From Vreelandella aquamarina (GTDB taxonomy: Bacteria; Pseudomonadota; Gammaproteobacteria; Pseudomonadales; Halomonadaceae): a DNA stretch of 40,928 nt. Made by a program: the position numbers and the translations under genes. A model generated the notes under the pieces. It was not told the origin of the DNA and searched no databases. It saw nothing but the letters and a program-made list of their open reading frames with translations. Shown here piece by piece: positions 1-8,968 of this stretch. The stretch is from NCBI RefSeq assembly GCF_900110265.1, contig NZ_FODB01000033.1, forward strand, positions 1-40,928, read 5' to 3'. The first letter of the stretch is position 1. Each line of letters opens with the position of its first letter.

Positions 1-58
1 ACCCTCAGGAATAGCGCCAGTCAAGGCGCTGCGCGCCATGCCTGGCGCACAACGAAGA

Positions 59-85
59 ATCCCGGCCACGCGGCCGGGATTTTTT
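59..85 (+). terminator. Rho-independent terminator of an off-window + strand transcript
   Basis: A 9-bp perfect stem (ATCCCGGCC / GGCCGGGAT) closes a 4-nt ACGC loop and is followed by a run of T on the + strand. It would stop a transcript entering from the left edge. On the minus strand, where adhP ends at 101, the downstream tract is only TTCTT, so termination there would be weaker. Two further small stem-loops precede it at 13-30 and 33-48. Confidence 0.8.
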
Positions 86-100
86 ATGCGCTCTGGGCGT

Positions 101-1129
101 TTAACCCGCCATGTCTAGCACAATACGCCCTTCGATTTTACCGTCTATCATGCGCTGAAAAACATCGTTGATATTGTCCAGTGTATCCGTTGCGACGGTG
201 GCTTCCACTTTACCTTCCGCCGCAAAATCGAGCGCTTCCTGAAGGTCGCTACGCGTACCGACAATCGAGCCACGAATAGTGATCCCATTGAGCACGGTGC
301 TAAAGATGGGCAGTGGAAAATCCCCTGGCGGTAAGCCATTAAGTACCAGCGTACCGCCACGGCGCAGCATATTTTGCGCCTGATCGAAGGCCTTCGGCGA
401 CACTGCGGTGACCAGCGCACCATGGGCACCGCCAATGGTCTTTTTAAGGTATGCCGCGGGGTCGGTTTTCATGGCGTTTACCGTAACCGTCGCGCCCAAG
501 CGCTCAGCCAGCGCCAGCTTGCCGTCATCAATATCGACAGCCGCCACGTTAAGCCCCATGGCTTTGGCATACTGCACTGCCATGTGGCCAAGGCCACCAA
601 TGCCCGAAATCACCACCCATTGGCCGGGGCGGGTATCGGTCATTTTTAAACCTTTATAAACCGTTACGCCGGCACACAGCACCGGAGCCAGCTCGACAAA
701 GCCAACGTTATCCGGCAGCCGACCCACATACCCCGCATCGGCCAAGGTATAGTCGGCAAACCCACCATTAACGCTGTAACCGGTATTTTGCTGGGACTCA
801 CATAAGGTTTCCCAGCCGCCTAAGCAGTGTTCGCAAAAACCGCAGGCCGAGTAGAGCCAAGGAACACCAATACGGTCGCCCTCTTTGACATGGGAGACAC
901 CGGCCCCGACCGCCACAACATGCCCAACGCCTTCATGCCCTGGAATAAAGGGAGGTGAAGGTTTGACTGGCCAGTCGCCGTGCACTGCGTGTAGATCCGT
1001 ATGGCAGACCCCCGAGGCCGCCACCTTCATCAATACCTCCCCCTGCTTTGGGCGTGGAACATCGACTTCTTCTATGACTAACGGCTGTCCGAACTCGCGC
1101 ACGACGGCCGCCCGCATTGTATTATCCAT
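101..1129 (-). CDS. adhP: Zinc-dependent alcohol dehydrogenase, AdhP type
   Basis: 342-residue medium-chain dehydrogenase/reductase that oxidises primary alcohols such as ethanol to aldehydes with NAD+ in the cytoplasm. Catalytic zinc ligands are visible as C42, H65-E66 and C152. The structural zinc lobe has C96, C99, C102 and C110. The Rossmann motif GIGGLGH spans 176-182, and the acidic VDIDD stretch after it fits NAD preference. Length is normal for AdhP. The ATG follows AGGAG at good spacing. It lies 120 nt downstream of the aldehyde dehydrogenase on the same strand, which suggests a two-step alcohol-to-acid module. The family call is firm; the preferred alcohol is inferred from context. 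Confidence 0.93.
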   Translation of the reverse strand: MDNTMRAAVVREFGQPLVIEEVDVPRPKQGEVLMKVAASGVCHTDLHAVHGDWPVKPSPPFIPGHEGVGHVVAVGAGVSHVKEGDRIGVPWLYSACGFCEHCLGGWETLCESQQNTGYSVNGGFADYTLADAGYVGRLPDNVGFVELAPVLCAGVTVYKGLKMTDTRPGQWVVISGIGGLGHMAVQYAKAMGLNVAAVDIDDGKLALAERLGATVTVNAMKTDPAAYLKKTIGGAHGALVTAVSPKAFDQAQNMLRRGGTLVLNGLPPGDFPLPIFSTVLNGITIRGSIVGTRSDLQEALDFAAEGKVEATVATDTLDNINDVFQRMIDGKIEGRIVLDMAG

Positions 1130-1205
1130 GATTCGACTCCTAATAATGGTTAACGGAAGTTCTAAGCTGCTCTTATCCGTAGAGTTAGCGCCAGAGGATG
1201 TGCAG

Positions 1206-1231
1206 CATCGCCCGGCCTAGGCCGGGCGATG
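1206..1231. repeat. 26-nt perfect palindrome between aldehyde and alcohol dehydrogenase genes
   Basis: Two 13-nt arms (CATCGCCCGGCCT and its complement) meet without a loop, giving a very stable GC-rich hairpin in either transcript. No T-tract follows on either strand, so it is not a classical terminator. Sitting 19 nt after the exaC-type stop, it could be an mRNA-stabilising or attenuating stem that sets the exaC:adhP ratio. The function is inferred. Confidence 0.55.
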
Positions 1232-1249
1232 GGACGACATAACAAACGT

Positions 1250-2770
1250 TTAGAAGAACCCAAGCGGATTGATATCGTAGCTGACCAGCAGGCTTTTGGT
1301 TTGCTGGTAATGCCCAAGCGCCATTTTATGGGTTTCACGACCAACGCCTGACTTCTTGTAGCCGCCGAAGGCTACGTGGGCGGGGTACTGGTGATAGCAG
1401 TTTGTCCAGACGCGACCCGCTTGAATGCCACGCCCCATGCGGAAGGCCACGTTAATATCGCGGCTCCAAACGCCCGCGCCCAAGCCAAACTCGGTGTCGT
1501 TGGCAATCGCCAGCGCTTCCTCTTCGTCTTTAAAGGTGGTCACCGCCACTACCGGGCCGAAGATCTCTTCTTGGAACACGCGCATCTGGTTGTTACCTTT
1601 CAGCAGCGTCGGCTGAATGTAGTAACCGCTGTTAATGCTTTCATCCAGCGTTTCTTTGTCGCCACCGGTAAGGAATTCAGCGCCTTCATCCCGAGCGATA
1701 TCCATGTACGACATAATCTTATCGAACTGCTCTTGGGATGCCTGAGCGCCCACCTGGACGTCGGTATCCAGCGGGTTACCCCGTTTGATGGTCTTGGTGC
1801 GCTCAATGACTTTCGCCATGAACTCGTCGTACATGCTCTCTTGAATCAGCGCCCGCGACGGGCAGGTGCACACTTCGCCCTGGTTAAAGAAGGCCAGCAC
1901 CAGCCCCTCTACCGCCTTATCAATAAACGTCGGCTCGGCGTTCATAATATCGGCAAAGTAGATATTCGGAGATTTGCCGCCTAGCTCCACCGTGGAAGGA
2001 ATAATATTCTCTGCCGCGCACTTCAAAATATGTGAGCCCACCGGCGTCGAGCCGGTAAAGGCGATCTTAGCGATGCGTTTACTGGTAGCCAGCGCTTGGC
2101 CTGCCTCTGCGCCAAAGCCATTAACGATGTTCAGCACGCCTGGAGGCAACAGATCGCCGATCACTTCTACCACTTTCAAAATTGACGCTGGGGTTTGTTC
2201 GGCAGGCTTCAGCACCACGCAGTTACCCGCTGCCAGCGCCGGACCTAGTTTCCAAGCCGCCATCAAAATCGGGAAGTTCCACGGAATAATTTGCCCTACC
2301 ACGCCCAACGGCTCGTGGAAGTGGTACGCCACCGTGTTGGCATCAATATCAGCGGCGGTGCCCTCTTGGGAGCGCAGGCAGCCTGCAAAGTAGCGGAAGT
2401 GGTCAACAGCCAGCGGAATGTCCGCATTGAGGGTTTCACGCACCGCTTTGCCGTTGTCCCACGTTTCGGCCACGGCCAGCATTTCGAGGTTTTGCTCGAG
2501 ACGGTCGGCGATTTTGAGCAGGATGTTACTGCGCTCTTGTACCGAGGTCTTGCCCCACGCCGGAGCGGCTTTATGGGCGGCATCCAGCGCTTTTTCGATA
2601 TCTTCAGCGCTAGAGCGGGGAATTTCACAGAACACTTTGCCATTAACTGGGCTAATGTTGTCGAAGTATTGGCCCTTCACTGGGGGAACAAACTCACCGC
2701 CAATGTAGTTACCATAGCGTTTCTCAAACGAAACAACAGAGCCCGCTTCACCTGGGTTGGCGTAGATCAT
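1250..2770 (-). CDS. exaC: NAD-dependent acetaldehyde dehydrogenase (ExaC/AcoD/AldB type)
   Basis: 506-residue aldehyde dehydrogenase oxidising acetaldehyde and related aldehydes to acids. The general base Glu262 lies in VELGGKSPN. The nucleophile Cys301 lies in the [12 protein letters not shown] motif typical of the AcoD/ExaC/AldB branch. An IIPWNFP motif is at 161-167 and the FTGSTPVG cofactor loop is near 238-245. Full length; the ATG follows CAGGAG with 7-nt spacing. It is transcribed divergently from the LuxR-type regulator and upstream of adhP. In Pseudomonas, exaC is controlled by the ErdR/ErbR regulator, whose likely counterpart is the divergent gene here. The exaC name is by subfamily and context; acoD or aldB are alternatives. 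Confidence 0.9.
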   Translation of the reverse strand: MIYANPGEAGSVVSFEKRYGNYIGGEFVPPVKGQYFDNISPVNGKVFCEIPRSSAEDIEKALDAAHKAAPAWGKTSVQERSNILLKIADRLEQNLEMLAVAETWDNGKAVRETLNADIPLAVDHFRYFAGCLRSQEGTAADIDANTVAYHFHEPLGVVGQIIPWNFPILMAAWKLGPALAAGNCVVLKPAEQTPASILKVVEVIGDLLPPGVLNIVNGFGAEAGQALATSKRIAKIAFTGSTPVGSHILKCAAENIIPSTVELGGKSPNIYFADIMNAEPTFIDKAVEGLVLAFFNQGEVCTCPSRALIQESMYDEFMAKVIERTKTIKRGNPLDTDVQVGAQASQEQFDKIMSYMDIARDEGAEFLTGGDKETLDESINSGYYIQPTLLKGNNQMRVFQEEIFGPVVAVTTFKDEEEALAIANDTEFGLGAGVWSRDINVAFRMGRGIQAGRVWTNCYHQYPAHVAFGGYKKSGVGRETHKMALGHYQQTKSLLVSYDINPLGFF

Positions 2771-2887
2771 GGTACTGCTCCTGAGTATTATGATTATTAA
2801 AAGGTGCCTACCCAGTGTTGGTCATTCGCGCCATTCTCGATATAGCCCGATGGCAGGACGCACCCTCATCCCTTGGAAGGAGACGCC
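2771..2887. promoter_or_regulatory. Divergent promoter region between the exaC-type gene and the response regulator
   Basis: This 117-nt spacer must hold the start sites of both divergent genes. An AT-rich patch near 2785-2812 (ATTATGATTATTAAAA on the + strand) is the best place for the exaC-type -10 box. I could not assign a convincing -35/-10 pair or a clear operator. The RR ribosome-binding site GGAAGGAG lies at its right end. Confidence 0.5.
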
Positions 2888-3568
2888 ATGTACTCGCTGT
2901 TAGTCGCAGATGATCATCCGCTGTTCCGCGATGCGCTGCACGCGGTGATCAGCAGCGGATTCACCGATGCCCAACTGCTGGAAACCGACAGCCTAGCGGG
3001 GGCCATGGCACACATTGAAGCCTTGGAAGGGTTAGACCTGCTGCTCTTAGATTTAAGCCTGCCGGATGCCGATGGGTTAGAGGGGCTGAAAACCCTACGG
3101 GAGACCTTCCCCGGGCTGCCCGTTGCCATCGTGTCAGCCCATCAAGAGCGCCAGCTGGTGCTGGATGCGATTACTCTGGGGGCCGTGGGCTATATTCCAA
3201 AATCAACGCCAAGGGAGCAGCTTCTTAGCGCGCTACAGCAAATTCTCCAGGGCCAACTCTACCTGCCCGCCGATATCATGCGACGCCCTCCTCCCCGAGC
3301 AATACCTGCGGCAGCAGGCGAAGATTCGGAGGATAAACCGAGCCGCCTGCCCCGGCTCACCGACAAACAGCTAGACGTGTTGGGCTGTATGAGTCAGGGA
3401 ATGTCCAACAAGCAGATTGCCCGAGAACTGGACATTGCTGAAACCACGGTAAAGACCCATGTATCGGCTATTTTGCGAAAACTGGGCGCCACCAGCCGGG
3501 TACACGCCATTGTGATGGCCGGAGAGGAGGATTTAAACGGCTACATCGCCAAGCGAATGGCGCGTTAA
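2888..3568 (+). CDS. LuxR/NarL-type response regulator (ErdR/ErbR-like)
   Basis: 226-residue two-component regulator with a receiver domain (1-120), a proline-rich linker, and a LuxR-type HTH (about 155-215, LTDKQLDVLGCMSQGMSNKQIA). Phospho-acceptor Asp55 lies in LLLLDLSLPD; D8-D9 and K105 complete the acidic pocket. A TTG lies 15 nt upstream, but ATG 2888 is preceded by GGAAGGAG and is preferred. Its stop overlaps that of the convergent nahK-like gene. In Pseudomonas the NosP-NahK cluster sits beside the ErbR/AgmR regulator of ethanol oxidation. Placement between nahK-like and aldehyde dehydrogenase genes makes it the obvious partner, but that is inference. Confidence 0.9.
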   Translation: MYSLLVADDHPLFRDALHAVISSGFTDAQLLETDSLAGAMAHIEALEGLDLLLLDLSLPDADGLEGLKTLRETFPGLPVAIVSAHQERQLVLDAITLGAVGYIPKSTPREQLLSALQQILQGQLYLPADIMRRPPPRAIPAAAGEDSEDKPSRLPRLTDKQLDVLGCMSQGMSNKQIARELDIAETTVKTHVSAILRKLGATSRVHAIVMAGEEDLNGYIAKRMAR

Positions 3569-4941
3569 CGGCCCTCTAACAGCGTACCTAACAGCATCTT
3601 CAAGCGCAGTGGTTTAAGCGGTTTTAACAAGCAGTGCATTCCCGCCTCTCGGGTGGCCCGCTTTAACGAAGCTTCATGGTTGGCGGTAATTACCACTGTG
3701 GCTAACCCAGGATAGCGGCGGCGCAGCCGAGCAGCTAAGTCGATGCCGTTCTCACGGTGCTCCCCTAAATGGTAATCCACCAGCAGCACCGCCGGGCGCT
3801 CGCCGTCGCTAGCCGCTTCCAGCGCGCTCACCGTCGCCGCTGCCCGTACCCGACACCCCCAACTGCCCAGCAGCGCCTGCATCCCTTCGGTAATGGCGGG
3901 GTCATCATCCACCACCCACACCACACAGCCCTGCAGCGGGTCATCGCCCCACTGCGCGGATGGCACCGGGCTGGATGCGCCTTCTAACGCGCCGCAAGAG
4001 GCTGCGTAGGGCACCAAAATAGAGAACAGCGAGCCATGACCTAGCCGTGATGCCAGTGTGACGGGGTGATCCAACATGGTACTAATACGATCGACAATGG
4101 CTAGACCCAGCCCCAGGCCGCGACTGTGGTTGGCCTGTGGCTGGCTGGCGCGACGAAACTCCAGAAAAATGGCTTTGCGCTGGGGCTCTGGAATACCGGG
4201 GCCAGTATCACCCACCATAATCTCCAGGCCATCGGCCCGGCGGCGGCAGCCTAACAGCAGGTGGCCGTGCTCGGTGTAGCGCACCGCATTGCTAAGGAAA
4301 TTACGCACCACCCGCGCCAGCAGCGCTAAATCGGACTCCACCCACACCCGCGAAGGTACATAGTGAAGGGTGAGCCCGCGTACCCCTGCCACTTGGCGAT
4401 ACTCCTCCGCCAGCGCATCCAGCAGCGTACTTACGGCAAAGGGAGCTTTATCGGCATGAAGCACTCCGGCATCTAAGCGGGAAATATCCACCAGCGTCCC
4501 AAGCAAGCCCTCGACATCTTTCAGCGAGCGCCCGATATGGCCGACAAGCGCCTGGGAGGACTCAGGTAGTGCATGGGTTTCCAGGGCGCTGGCAAACAGC
4601 CGTGCCGCATTGAGCGGTTGTAAAAGGTCATGGCTAACGGCGGCCAAAAACTTGGTTTTAGAGACGTTAGCCGCGTGGGCTTCAGCGTTGGCTGCCAGCA
4701 AACGAGCATTGACCTGGCTTAGTTCATCCAACGTGCGGTGCAGCGCGTCGGTGCGCTCGCGCACCTGTTCGGCAAGCAGCACCGAGCGCTCAAAGGCTGC
4801 ATAGGGCGCGCCATTAGGGCTACCGCCGGATTCCACTCGCTCCATTAACGCCGTACACACTTTGCGTAGTCGGTGGTTCTCTTCACGCAGGGCCGCAATA
4901 TCATCGCCTTGTTGCGAATCAGGGAGTTGGAAGAGCGCCAA
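3565..4941 (-). CDS. nahK: NahK/ErcS'-like soluble hybrid histidine kinase
   Basis: 458-residue cytoplasmic kinase without membrane segments. An N-terminal coiled coil (about 15-95) is followed by HisKA with phospho-acceptor His104 in AAVSHDLLQPL, HATPase_c with N-box SNAVRY near 217-222 and a GLGLGLAI G-box near 275-282, and a C-terminal receiver domain with Asp389 (LLVDYH) and Lys440. This architecture and the SHDLLQPLNAARLF motif match NahK/ErcS'. In Pseudomonas aeruginosa NahK is encoded next to NosP, which modulates its autophosphorylation in response to NO. Here the start overlaps the end of the nosP-like gene by 23 nt, implying translational coupling. The receiver may act as an intramolecular phosphate sink. 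The function is by homology. Confidence 0.88.
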   Translation of the reverse strand: MALFQLPDSQQGDDIAALREENHRLRKVCTALMERVESGGSPNGAPYAAFERSVLLAEQVRERTDALHRTLDELSQVNARLLAANAEAHAANVSKTKFLAAVSHDLLQPLNAARLFASALETHALPESSQALVGHIGRSLKDVEGLLGTLVDISRLDAGVLHADKAPFAVSTLLDALAEEYRQVAGVRGLTLHYVPSRVWVESDLALLARVVRNFLSNAVRYTEHGHLLLGCRRRADGLEIMVGDTGPGIPEPQRKAIFLEFRRASQPQANHSRGLGLGLAIVDRISTMLDHPVTLASRLGHGSLFSILVPYAASCGALEGASSPVPSAQWGDDPLQGCVVWVVDDDPAITEGMQALLGSWGCRVRAAATVSALEAASDGERPAVLLVDYHLGEHRENGIDLAARLRRRYPGLATVVITANHEASLKRATREAGMHCLLKPLKPLRLKMLLGTLLEGR

Positions 4942-6076
4942 AGGCCACCCCCGTAAACGTCTGGTTCACATGCATGCCGTGGTGCTGCTCGCCGTAGGTA
5001 TTAAATCCCACGACACGGGCTTGGCGCAGCAGCGTCGATGCCTGGTCAAGTTGCCCCAACGACTCCAGCGCCATCCGTCGCAAAAAGCAGTCGCAGCCAA
5101 TAATCGCAGCGGGCTCGCCTAAGCGGGCTTCCACTCGCTGCAGCATATGGGCTAAATCGGTGAGCAGCGGCGTGGGCTGCATGGCAGTCAGCACAATGCC
5201 GTTTTCCACCGCGCAGTAGAAGCTCAGGCTGCCGTCATCATTAACCCGTTGAATCGAGCGAATATAGTGCTGGCCGCCCAGGTGTACCGCCAGCGGGTGC
5301 TGGGCAAAAATGGGAGGCGCAAGCGCCTCAACCGAACAGCCCACCAGCGCGGCATACAGTTCGGCCGCGGGGACACCGTTAAGCTCCAGCACGCGGCGGC
5401 GCTCACGATCCGCAGCGGTGACCACTAGCTTGTGCTCGAGTGGCTCAAGGTGGTGGGTGGAGAATACTTCAAACGGTAGCCGAGTATTCATCATGACCAC
5501 CACCGCCGCACGGGTATGGAAGCGCCCGTTGGCGTATACATGGGTATGGGTTAAGTGGTTATCGTCCCCTGCGGAACCGCCAAAGCTTGGGATGCGCCCC
5601 AAGGCCGCATCCAGCGTTGCCAGCACCTGCTCTTCACGGCTGGATAGCCCATCCAGCAGCGTCAGGGCAAAGCTGTGCTCGTTGACCGGTGCGACAGCTT
5701 GGCGACGACAGCGCTCCAGTAGCCCATCGACCAGCGGTTGAGCGGTGGGCAAATCAAAGTGTTCGAGGTCATCGATCAGCGCGGTCTCGACGGCAAACAA
5801 GCGTCTATCGAAACAGATGGCGACAATAGAGCCGCGATCGTAGCCATCGGGCGTCAGCTCACCTGCCGTCGTACAGCCACTGACTGGAAGCTCACCAAAC
5901 GCCTGACAAAGCGCGTCCGCTAGCTGCGACAACGGATACTCAGCGCTACAAAAGAACAGCACGAAACCGGCGTGCTCGTGACACAGCGCGAGAGCCAGCG
6001 CATGGGCAGCATCCTGAGGGTTGGGCTCACGGCTCGCGGCCGCACTCAAACCATGATTAGTGAAGTGGGTGGTCAC
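4919..6076 (-). CDS. nosP: FIST-domain sensor protein, NosP-like
   Basis: About 385-residue soluble protein with FIST N and C domains. FIST hallmarks are GCTTAGE, the GGSAGDD loop and a C-terminal [18 protein letters not shown] motif. NosP proteins are FIST-domain heme proteins that bind nitric oxide and regulate a co-encoded kinase; the immediate downstream neighbour here is a NahK-type kinase. The reading frame is open up to a TTG at 6133, with an ATG at 6100 lacking a Shine-Dalgarno. I prefer GTG 6076, preceded by GGAGAG at 8 nt, which leaves a 20-nt overlap with the upstream kinase gene. Several histidines are present, but I cannot assign the heme ligand from sequence alone. Confidence 0.83.
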   Translation of the reverse strand: MTTHFTNHGLSAAASREPNPQDAAHALALALCHEHAGFVLFFCSAEYPLSQLADALCQAFGELPVSGCTTAGELTPDGYDRGSIVAICFDRRLFAVETALIDDLEHFDLPTAQPLVDGLLERCRRQAVAPVNEHSFALTLLDGLSSREEQVLATLDAALGRIPSFGGSAGDDNHLTHTHVYANGRFHTRAAVVVMMNTRLPFEVFSTHHLEPLEHKLVVTAADRERRRVLELNGVPAAELYAALVGCSVEALAPPIFAQHPLAVHLGGQHYIRSIQRVNDDGSLSFYCAVENGIVLTAMQPTPLLTDLAHMLQRVEARLGEPAAIIGCDCFLRRMALESLGQLDQASTLLRQARVVGFNTYGEQHHGMHVNQTFTGVAFGALPTP

Positions 6077-8300
6077 GACGCCATCTCTCCAGCGCGGCAT
6101 AAGTTCGTGCAGCGCAGTGACGCAGCGTGTCAAAACACGCTGTTAGCGCCTCGAGCGATGCCTCGTCAAGCGCAGCCATGCTCTCCAACCGCTTGGCTTG
6201 CGCAGCCAACTGCTCTGCGCCCATGCTCACTGACTCGCCCCGCAGTTGATGCGCTAGCCGCTCGACCTGACGCCAGTGGTCACGACTCGATGTGCTCCCA
6301 GCAGCAAAGTAGCCAGAAAGCTGGGCAATGTAGTCGCTCGCCTGCTGATGATAGAGCACCGCCAGTTGATCGACACTATCAGCCCCGAGCGAGCCGACGA
6401 GGGTGGCCAACGTCGTTTCATTGAGTAGGGCCGCGTCGCCTTCTTCCTGACGCAACGCAGAAGGGATCGGCGTCATCAGTGTTGGTGTCGTTGACAGCTG
6501 CAGCGCCAACACGTTGCCCAGCGCCAACAGCGAGAGCGGCTTGGTGATGTAGTCATTCATACCCGCAGCGAGACAGCGGCGACGATCATCCTCTGCTCCC
6601 CCTGCGGTCATGGCCACGATGGGCACCTCGCTGCACCAGCCGCCCATTTCACGCAATCGCTGGGTCACCGTCACGCCGTCGATATCAGGAAGCTGTATGT
6701 CCATAAAAATAAGATGTACCTGCTGGCGTCGTACCATGGCAAGGGCTTCGCGGCCGTTTTCTGCGCACACCACCTCGCAACCAAGTCGCGACAAAAGTCC
6801 CACCGCGACTTTGCGATTGACCGCATTGTCCTCGACCAGCAGCAACGAGGTACCGTCAAAATCTCGCGCTGGCTCAACGGGCAGTGGGGAGCTGACAGGA
6901 GAAGCCTCGACTAATGGCAGTTCGCACCAAAACGTACTGCCTAGACCCGGCGTGCTGTCGACACCCAGACGTCCCTGCATGGCTTCGCTCAGCCGTTTAC
7001 AGATTGCCAATCCCAAACCGGTGCCGCCGTAGCGGCGCGCGACGCTCTCATCCGCCTGCTGAAAGGGTTCGAAGAGTGTCTCTTGCTGTTCACTGTTCAA
7101 ACCACAACCGGTATCGCTGATATCAAAAAGCAAATGCCCGACGGTCGAGGAGACGCGTACCGAGACGCTGCCGTAGTCAGTGAATTTGATCGCATTGGCA
7201 ATGAGATTGAGCAGTATCTGTCGCAGACGCCCCGCATCAATCATGACCCATGCTGGCACGAGTGGGTCCACATGAAGCGATAGTTGCAGCCCTTTTGCTT
7301 GCGCTCTTGGCTCGAATAGCGCCATGACACCTTCGACTAGCGGCGTCAGCGCCGTAGGCGACGTCTCCAGGGTCAAATGGCCGGCCTCGATTTTAGAAAA
7401 ATCGAGGATCTCATTGATCATCGCCAGTAACTGATTGGCACTATCGTGAATAGTGCGAGCATAGTCTTCGACCTGGGCGGGGCTGGCGGGCTCGCGCAGC
7501 AGCTCGCTCATGCCAATCACACCATTGAGCGGCGTACGAATTTCGTGACTGACCATGGCGAGAAAGTCTGACTTTGCATGATTGGCCGCTTGGGCCTGCT
7601 TCGCTGTGACCTGGAGCTGTTTACTGAGCTGCTCTTGTTCTCGACGCGCCGCTGCGCTTTCGCGCATTTCACGCACCAAAAAGACGATGACCGTCAACAC
7701 GGCAAAGCTGATTCCAATCAGCAGCGAAATGAGCAGCTTATAGAGCGTACTTAGCAGCGCCCTCTCTTCGGTGGCGGATTCCGCTAGATAACCGTTGATC
7801 GCAATCACCAAGCGCTCGGTCAAACGGGTAAGCGATTGAAGCTCGCTCTCCAAGGCCGTGACGGGCAGCCGATCCATATCCTCGTGGGGTTCGAACATGG
7901 GATCGAGGGCGTCGAGCTGCTGCTGAATCTGATCCAATAGCTCGCTCGCTGCACTGATACTTTGCAATAGAGAACTAATCTCTCCCTCTCGCAGCAGGGT
8001 GATCCGGCTATAGAGCAATTCGAAGCGAAGATTGAGGGCATCCTGGGCGGCAGGCGATAGTCGGCCCCGCGTGTCGGCCAACAAATGATTGAGCAATTGC
8101 ACGGCATCGCGGTCGAGTTTATAGACCACCCAGGCGGTGTCCTCTCGCAAACTCTGCGTCAAATTATCCTGCCGCCATGCCGAAAGGCCAGCCACCACCA
8201 ACGCAACCGCAAACAGCAGTACGGTGATAATCGCTACCAGCTTGAGGCGGCGCGGGTAGCGTAGCAGGCGGGGTGCCCGAGCGGACTCACTAACGGACAT
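6057..8300 (-). CDS. TorS-like membrane hybrid histidine kinase (HisKA-HATPase-REC-HPt)
   Basis: 747-residue tripartite sensor kinase. TM1 is about 20-41 and TM2 about 186-209. Between them lies a roughly 145-residue periplasmic helical sensor, resembling the TorS class. A linker/coiled coil follows, then HisKA His252 ([11 protein letters not shown]), HATPase_c with N-box NLIANAIKF and GGTGLGLAI, a receiver with Asp534 (IFMDIQLPD) and Lys587 (TKPLS), and a C-terminal HPt with His684 (AHQLRGES). It starts inside the end of the exported SUOX-fold gene (11-nt overlap) and its 3' end overlaps the nosP-like gene. TorS senses via a periplasmic partner (TorT), so the adjacent exported protein is a natural candidate partner. 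No cognate DNA-binding regulator is adjacent except the LuxR-type gene at 2888. Confidence 0.9.
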   Translation of the reverse strand: MSVSESARAPRLLRYPRRLKLVAIITVLLFAVALVVAGLSAWRQDNLTQSLREDTAWVVYKLDRDAVQLLNHLLADTRGRLSPAAQDALNLRFELLYSRITLLREGEISSLLQSISAASELLDQIQQQLDALDPMFEPHEDMDRLPVTALESELQSLTRLTERLVIAINGYLAESATEERALLSTLYKLLISLLIGISFAVLTVIVFLVREMRESAAARREQEQLSKQLQVTAKQAQAANHAKSDFLAMVSHEIRTPLNGVIGMSELLREPASPAQVEDYARTIHDSANQLLAMINEILDFSKIEAGHLTLETSPTALTPLVEGVMALFEPRAQAKGLQLSLHVDPLVPAWVMIDAGRLRQILLNLIANAIKFTDYGSVSVRVSSTVGHLLFDISDTGCGLNSEQQETLFEPFQQADESVARRYGGTGLGLAICKRLSEAMQGRLGVDSTPGLGSTFWCELPLVEASPVSSPLPVEPARDFDGTSLLLVEDNAVNRKVAVGLLSRLGCEVVCAENGREALAMVRRQQVHLIFMDIQLPDIDGVTVTQRLREMGGWCSEVPIVAMTAGGAEDDRRRCLAAGMNDYITKPLSLLALGNVLALQLSTTPTLMTPIPSALRQEEGDAALLNETTLATLVGSLGADSVDQLAVLYHQQASDYIAQLSGYFAAGSTSSRDHWRQVERLAHQLRGESVSMGAEQLAAQAKRLESMAALDEASLEALTACFDTLRHCAARTYAALERWRRDHPLH

Positions 8301-8817
8301 TGATGTGCATGACCTGCCATACTGCCCTGAAACGCATACGCTCGCTCAACAGCGCCTCATCATGGTCGAATGGATATAGCACCCATAGTGGGCCATATTC
8401 GCGGATAGGAATGGCCTGCCCGTCCCGCTCTAGTGCCAAAATAACGTCGTAGTCGTAAAAATCCTCAATAGGAATTTCGGCCTCATAACCGTTCAAGGCC
8501 GCTACGTTAATGGTGTTGCCTTCGGCCCCTGCATGCTCGAGCAGTGTGCGCATCAGCGGGCCGCGGTAGTGGCTCGCTCCCTCGGTCCACGGTGTACCGG
8601 TCGTAAAAGCGTGCTGCGGCAGCGCGCCCAACATCTCACGGTCAAAATGAGCCTCTTCCTCGACGTTGGCTGCCGTTACTTCACCATCTATTTTGAGGAT
8701 GACGGGCCCATCAGGAGTGGCCAATTTATCCACGCCTGCCTCAGCCGCGTCCGCTAGCCCCGTATGGGGAATGCTGAACGCCAGCATAGTCCACCCCAAT
8801 AACAACGCTTTCACCAT
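8290..8817 (-). CDS. Exported small SUOX-fold (oxidoreductase-molybdopterin-like) protein lacking cysteine
   Basis: 175-residue protein with an N-terminal signal peptide (hydrophobic 4-20, likely cleavage near LADAA). It carries the compact sulfite-oxidase-like core: W77-x-EG...[12 protein letters not shown] (77-97), [11 protein letters not shown] (141-151) and WQVMHINV (167-174). True Moco enzymes of this fold ligate molybdenum with a conserved Cys; this protein has no cysteine at all, so catalysis by the usual route is unlikely. It precedes and overlaps the hybrid kinase gene, pointing to a periplasmic ligand-binding or sensory-partner role. ATG follows GAGGAG. Family assignment is fairly sure; the role is inference. 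Confidence 0.75.
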   Translation of the reverse strand: MVKALLLGWTMLAFSIPHTGLADAAEAGVDKLATPDGPVILKIDGEVTAANVEEEAHFDREMLGALPQHAFTTGTPWTEGASHYRGPLMRTLLEHAGAEGNTINVAALNGYEAEIPIEDFYDYDVILALERDGQAIPIREYGPLWVLYPFDHDEALLSERMRFRAVWQVMHINVR

Positions 8818-8874
8818 CGACTCCTCGTATCGCAGTGCCTAAACGACGCAGCAGCGGCCACTCCAGGCAATAAA

Positions 8875-8908
8875 AAAAGAGATGGCGTTAGGGTACGCCA
8901 TCTCTTTT
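8875..8908 (-). terminator. Rho-independent terminator of the DUF2189 gene
   Basis: A 14-bp stem (AAAAGAGATGGCGT and complement) with a 6-nt loop runs into a 7-T tract in the minus direction, 60 nt past the DUF2189 stop. It separates that gene from the SUOX-kinase-nosP-nahK operon, whose promoter must therefore lie in the roughly 57 nt between 8818 and 8874. Confidence 0.88.
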
Positions 8909-8968
8909 CATTGGTCAGTCGAATGTCGACTTTTTTACTTAGTGATGAGAAATGTAGCGGAGATGTCG

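Noticed and set aside
2771..2887. Sigma54-type promoter for the aldehyde dehydrogenase gene (GGCACC-like motif on the minus strand)
   Set aside because: The matching GC element at -12 is absent (TTTTAATA instead of TTGC), so the consensus is not met.
8290..8817. Calling the SUOX-fold protein a working molybdenum oxidoreductase
   Set aside because: The protein has no cysteine, so the conserved molybdenum ligand of that enzyme class is missing.
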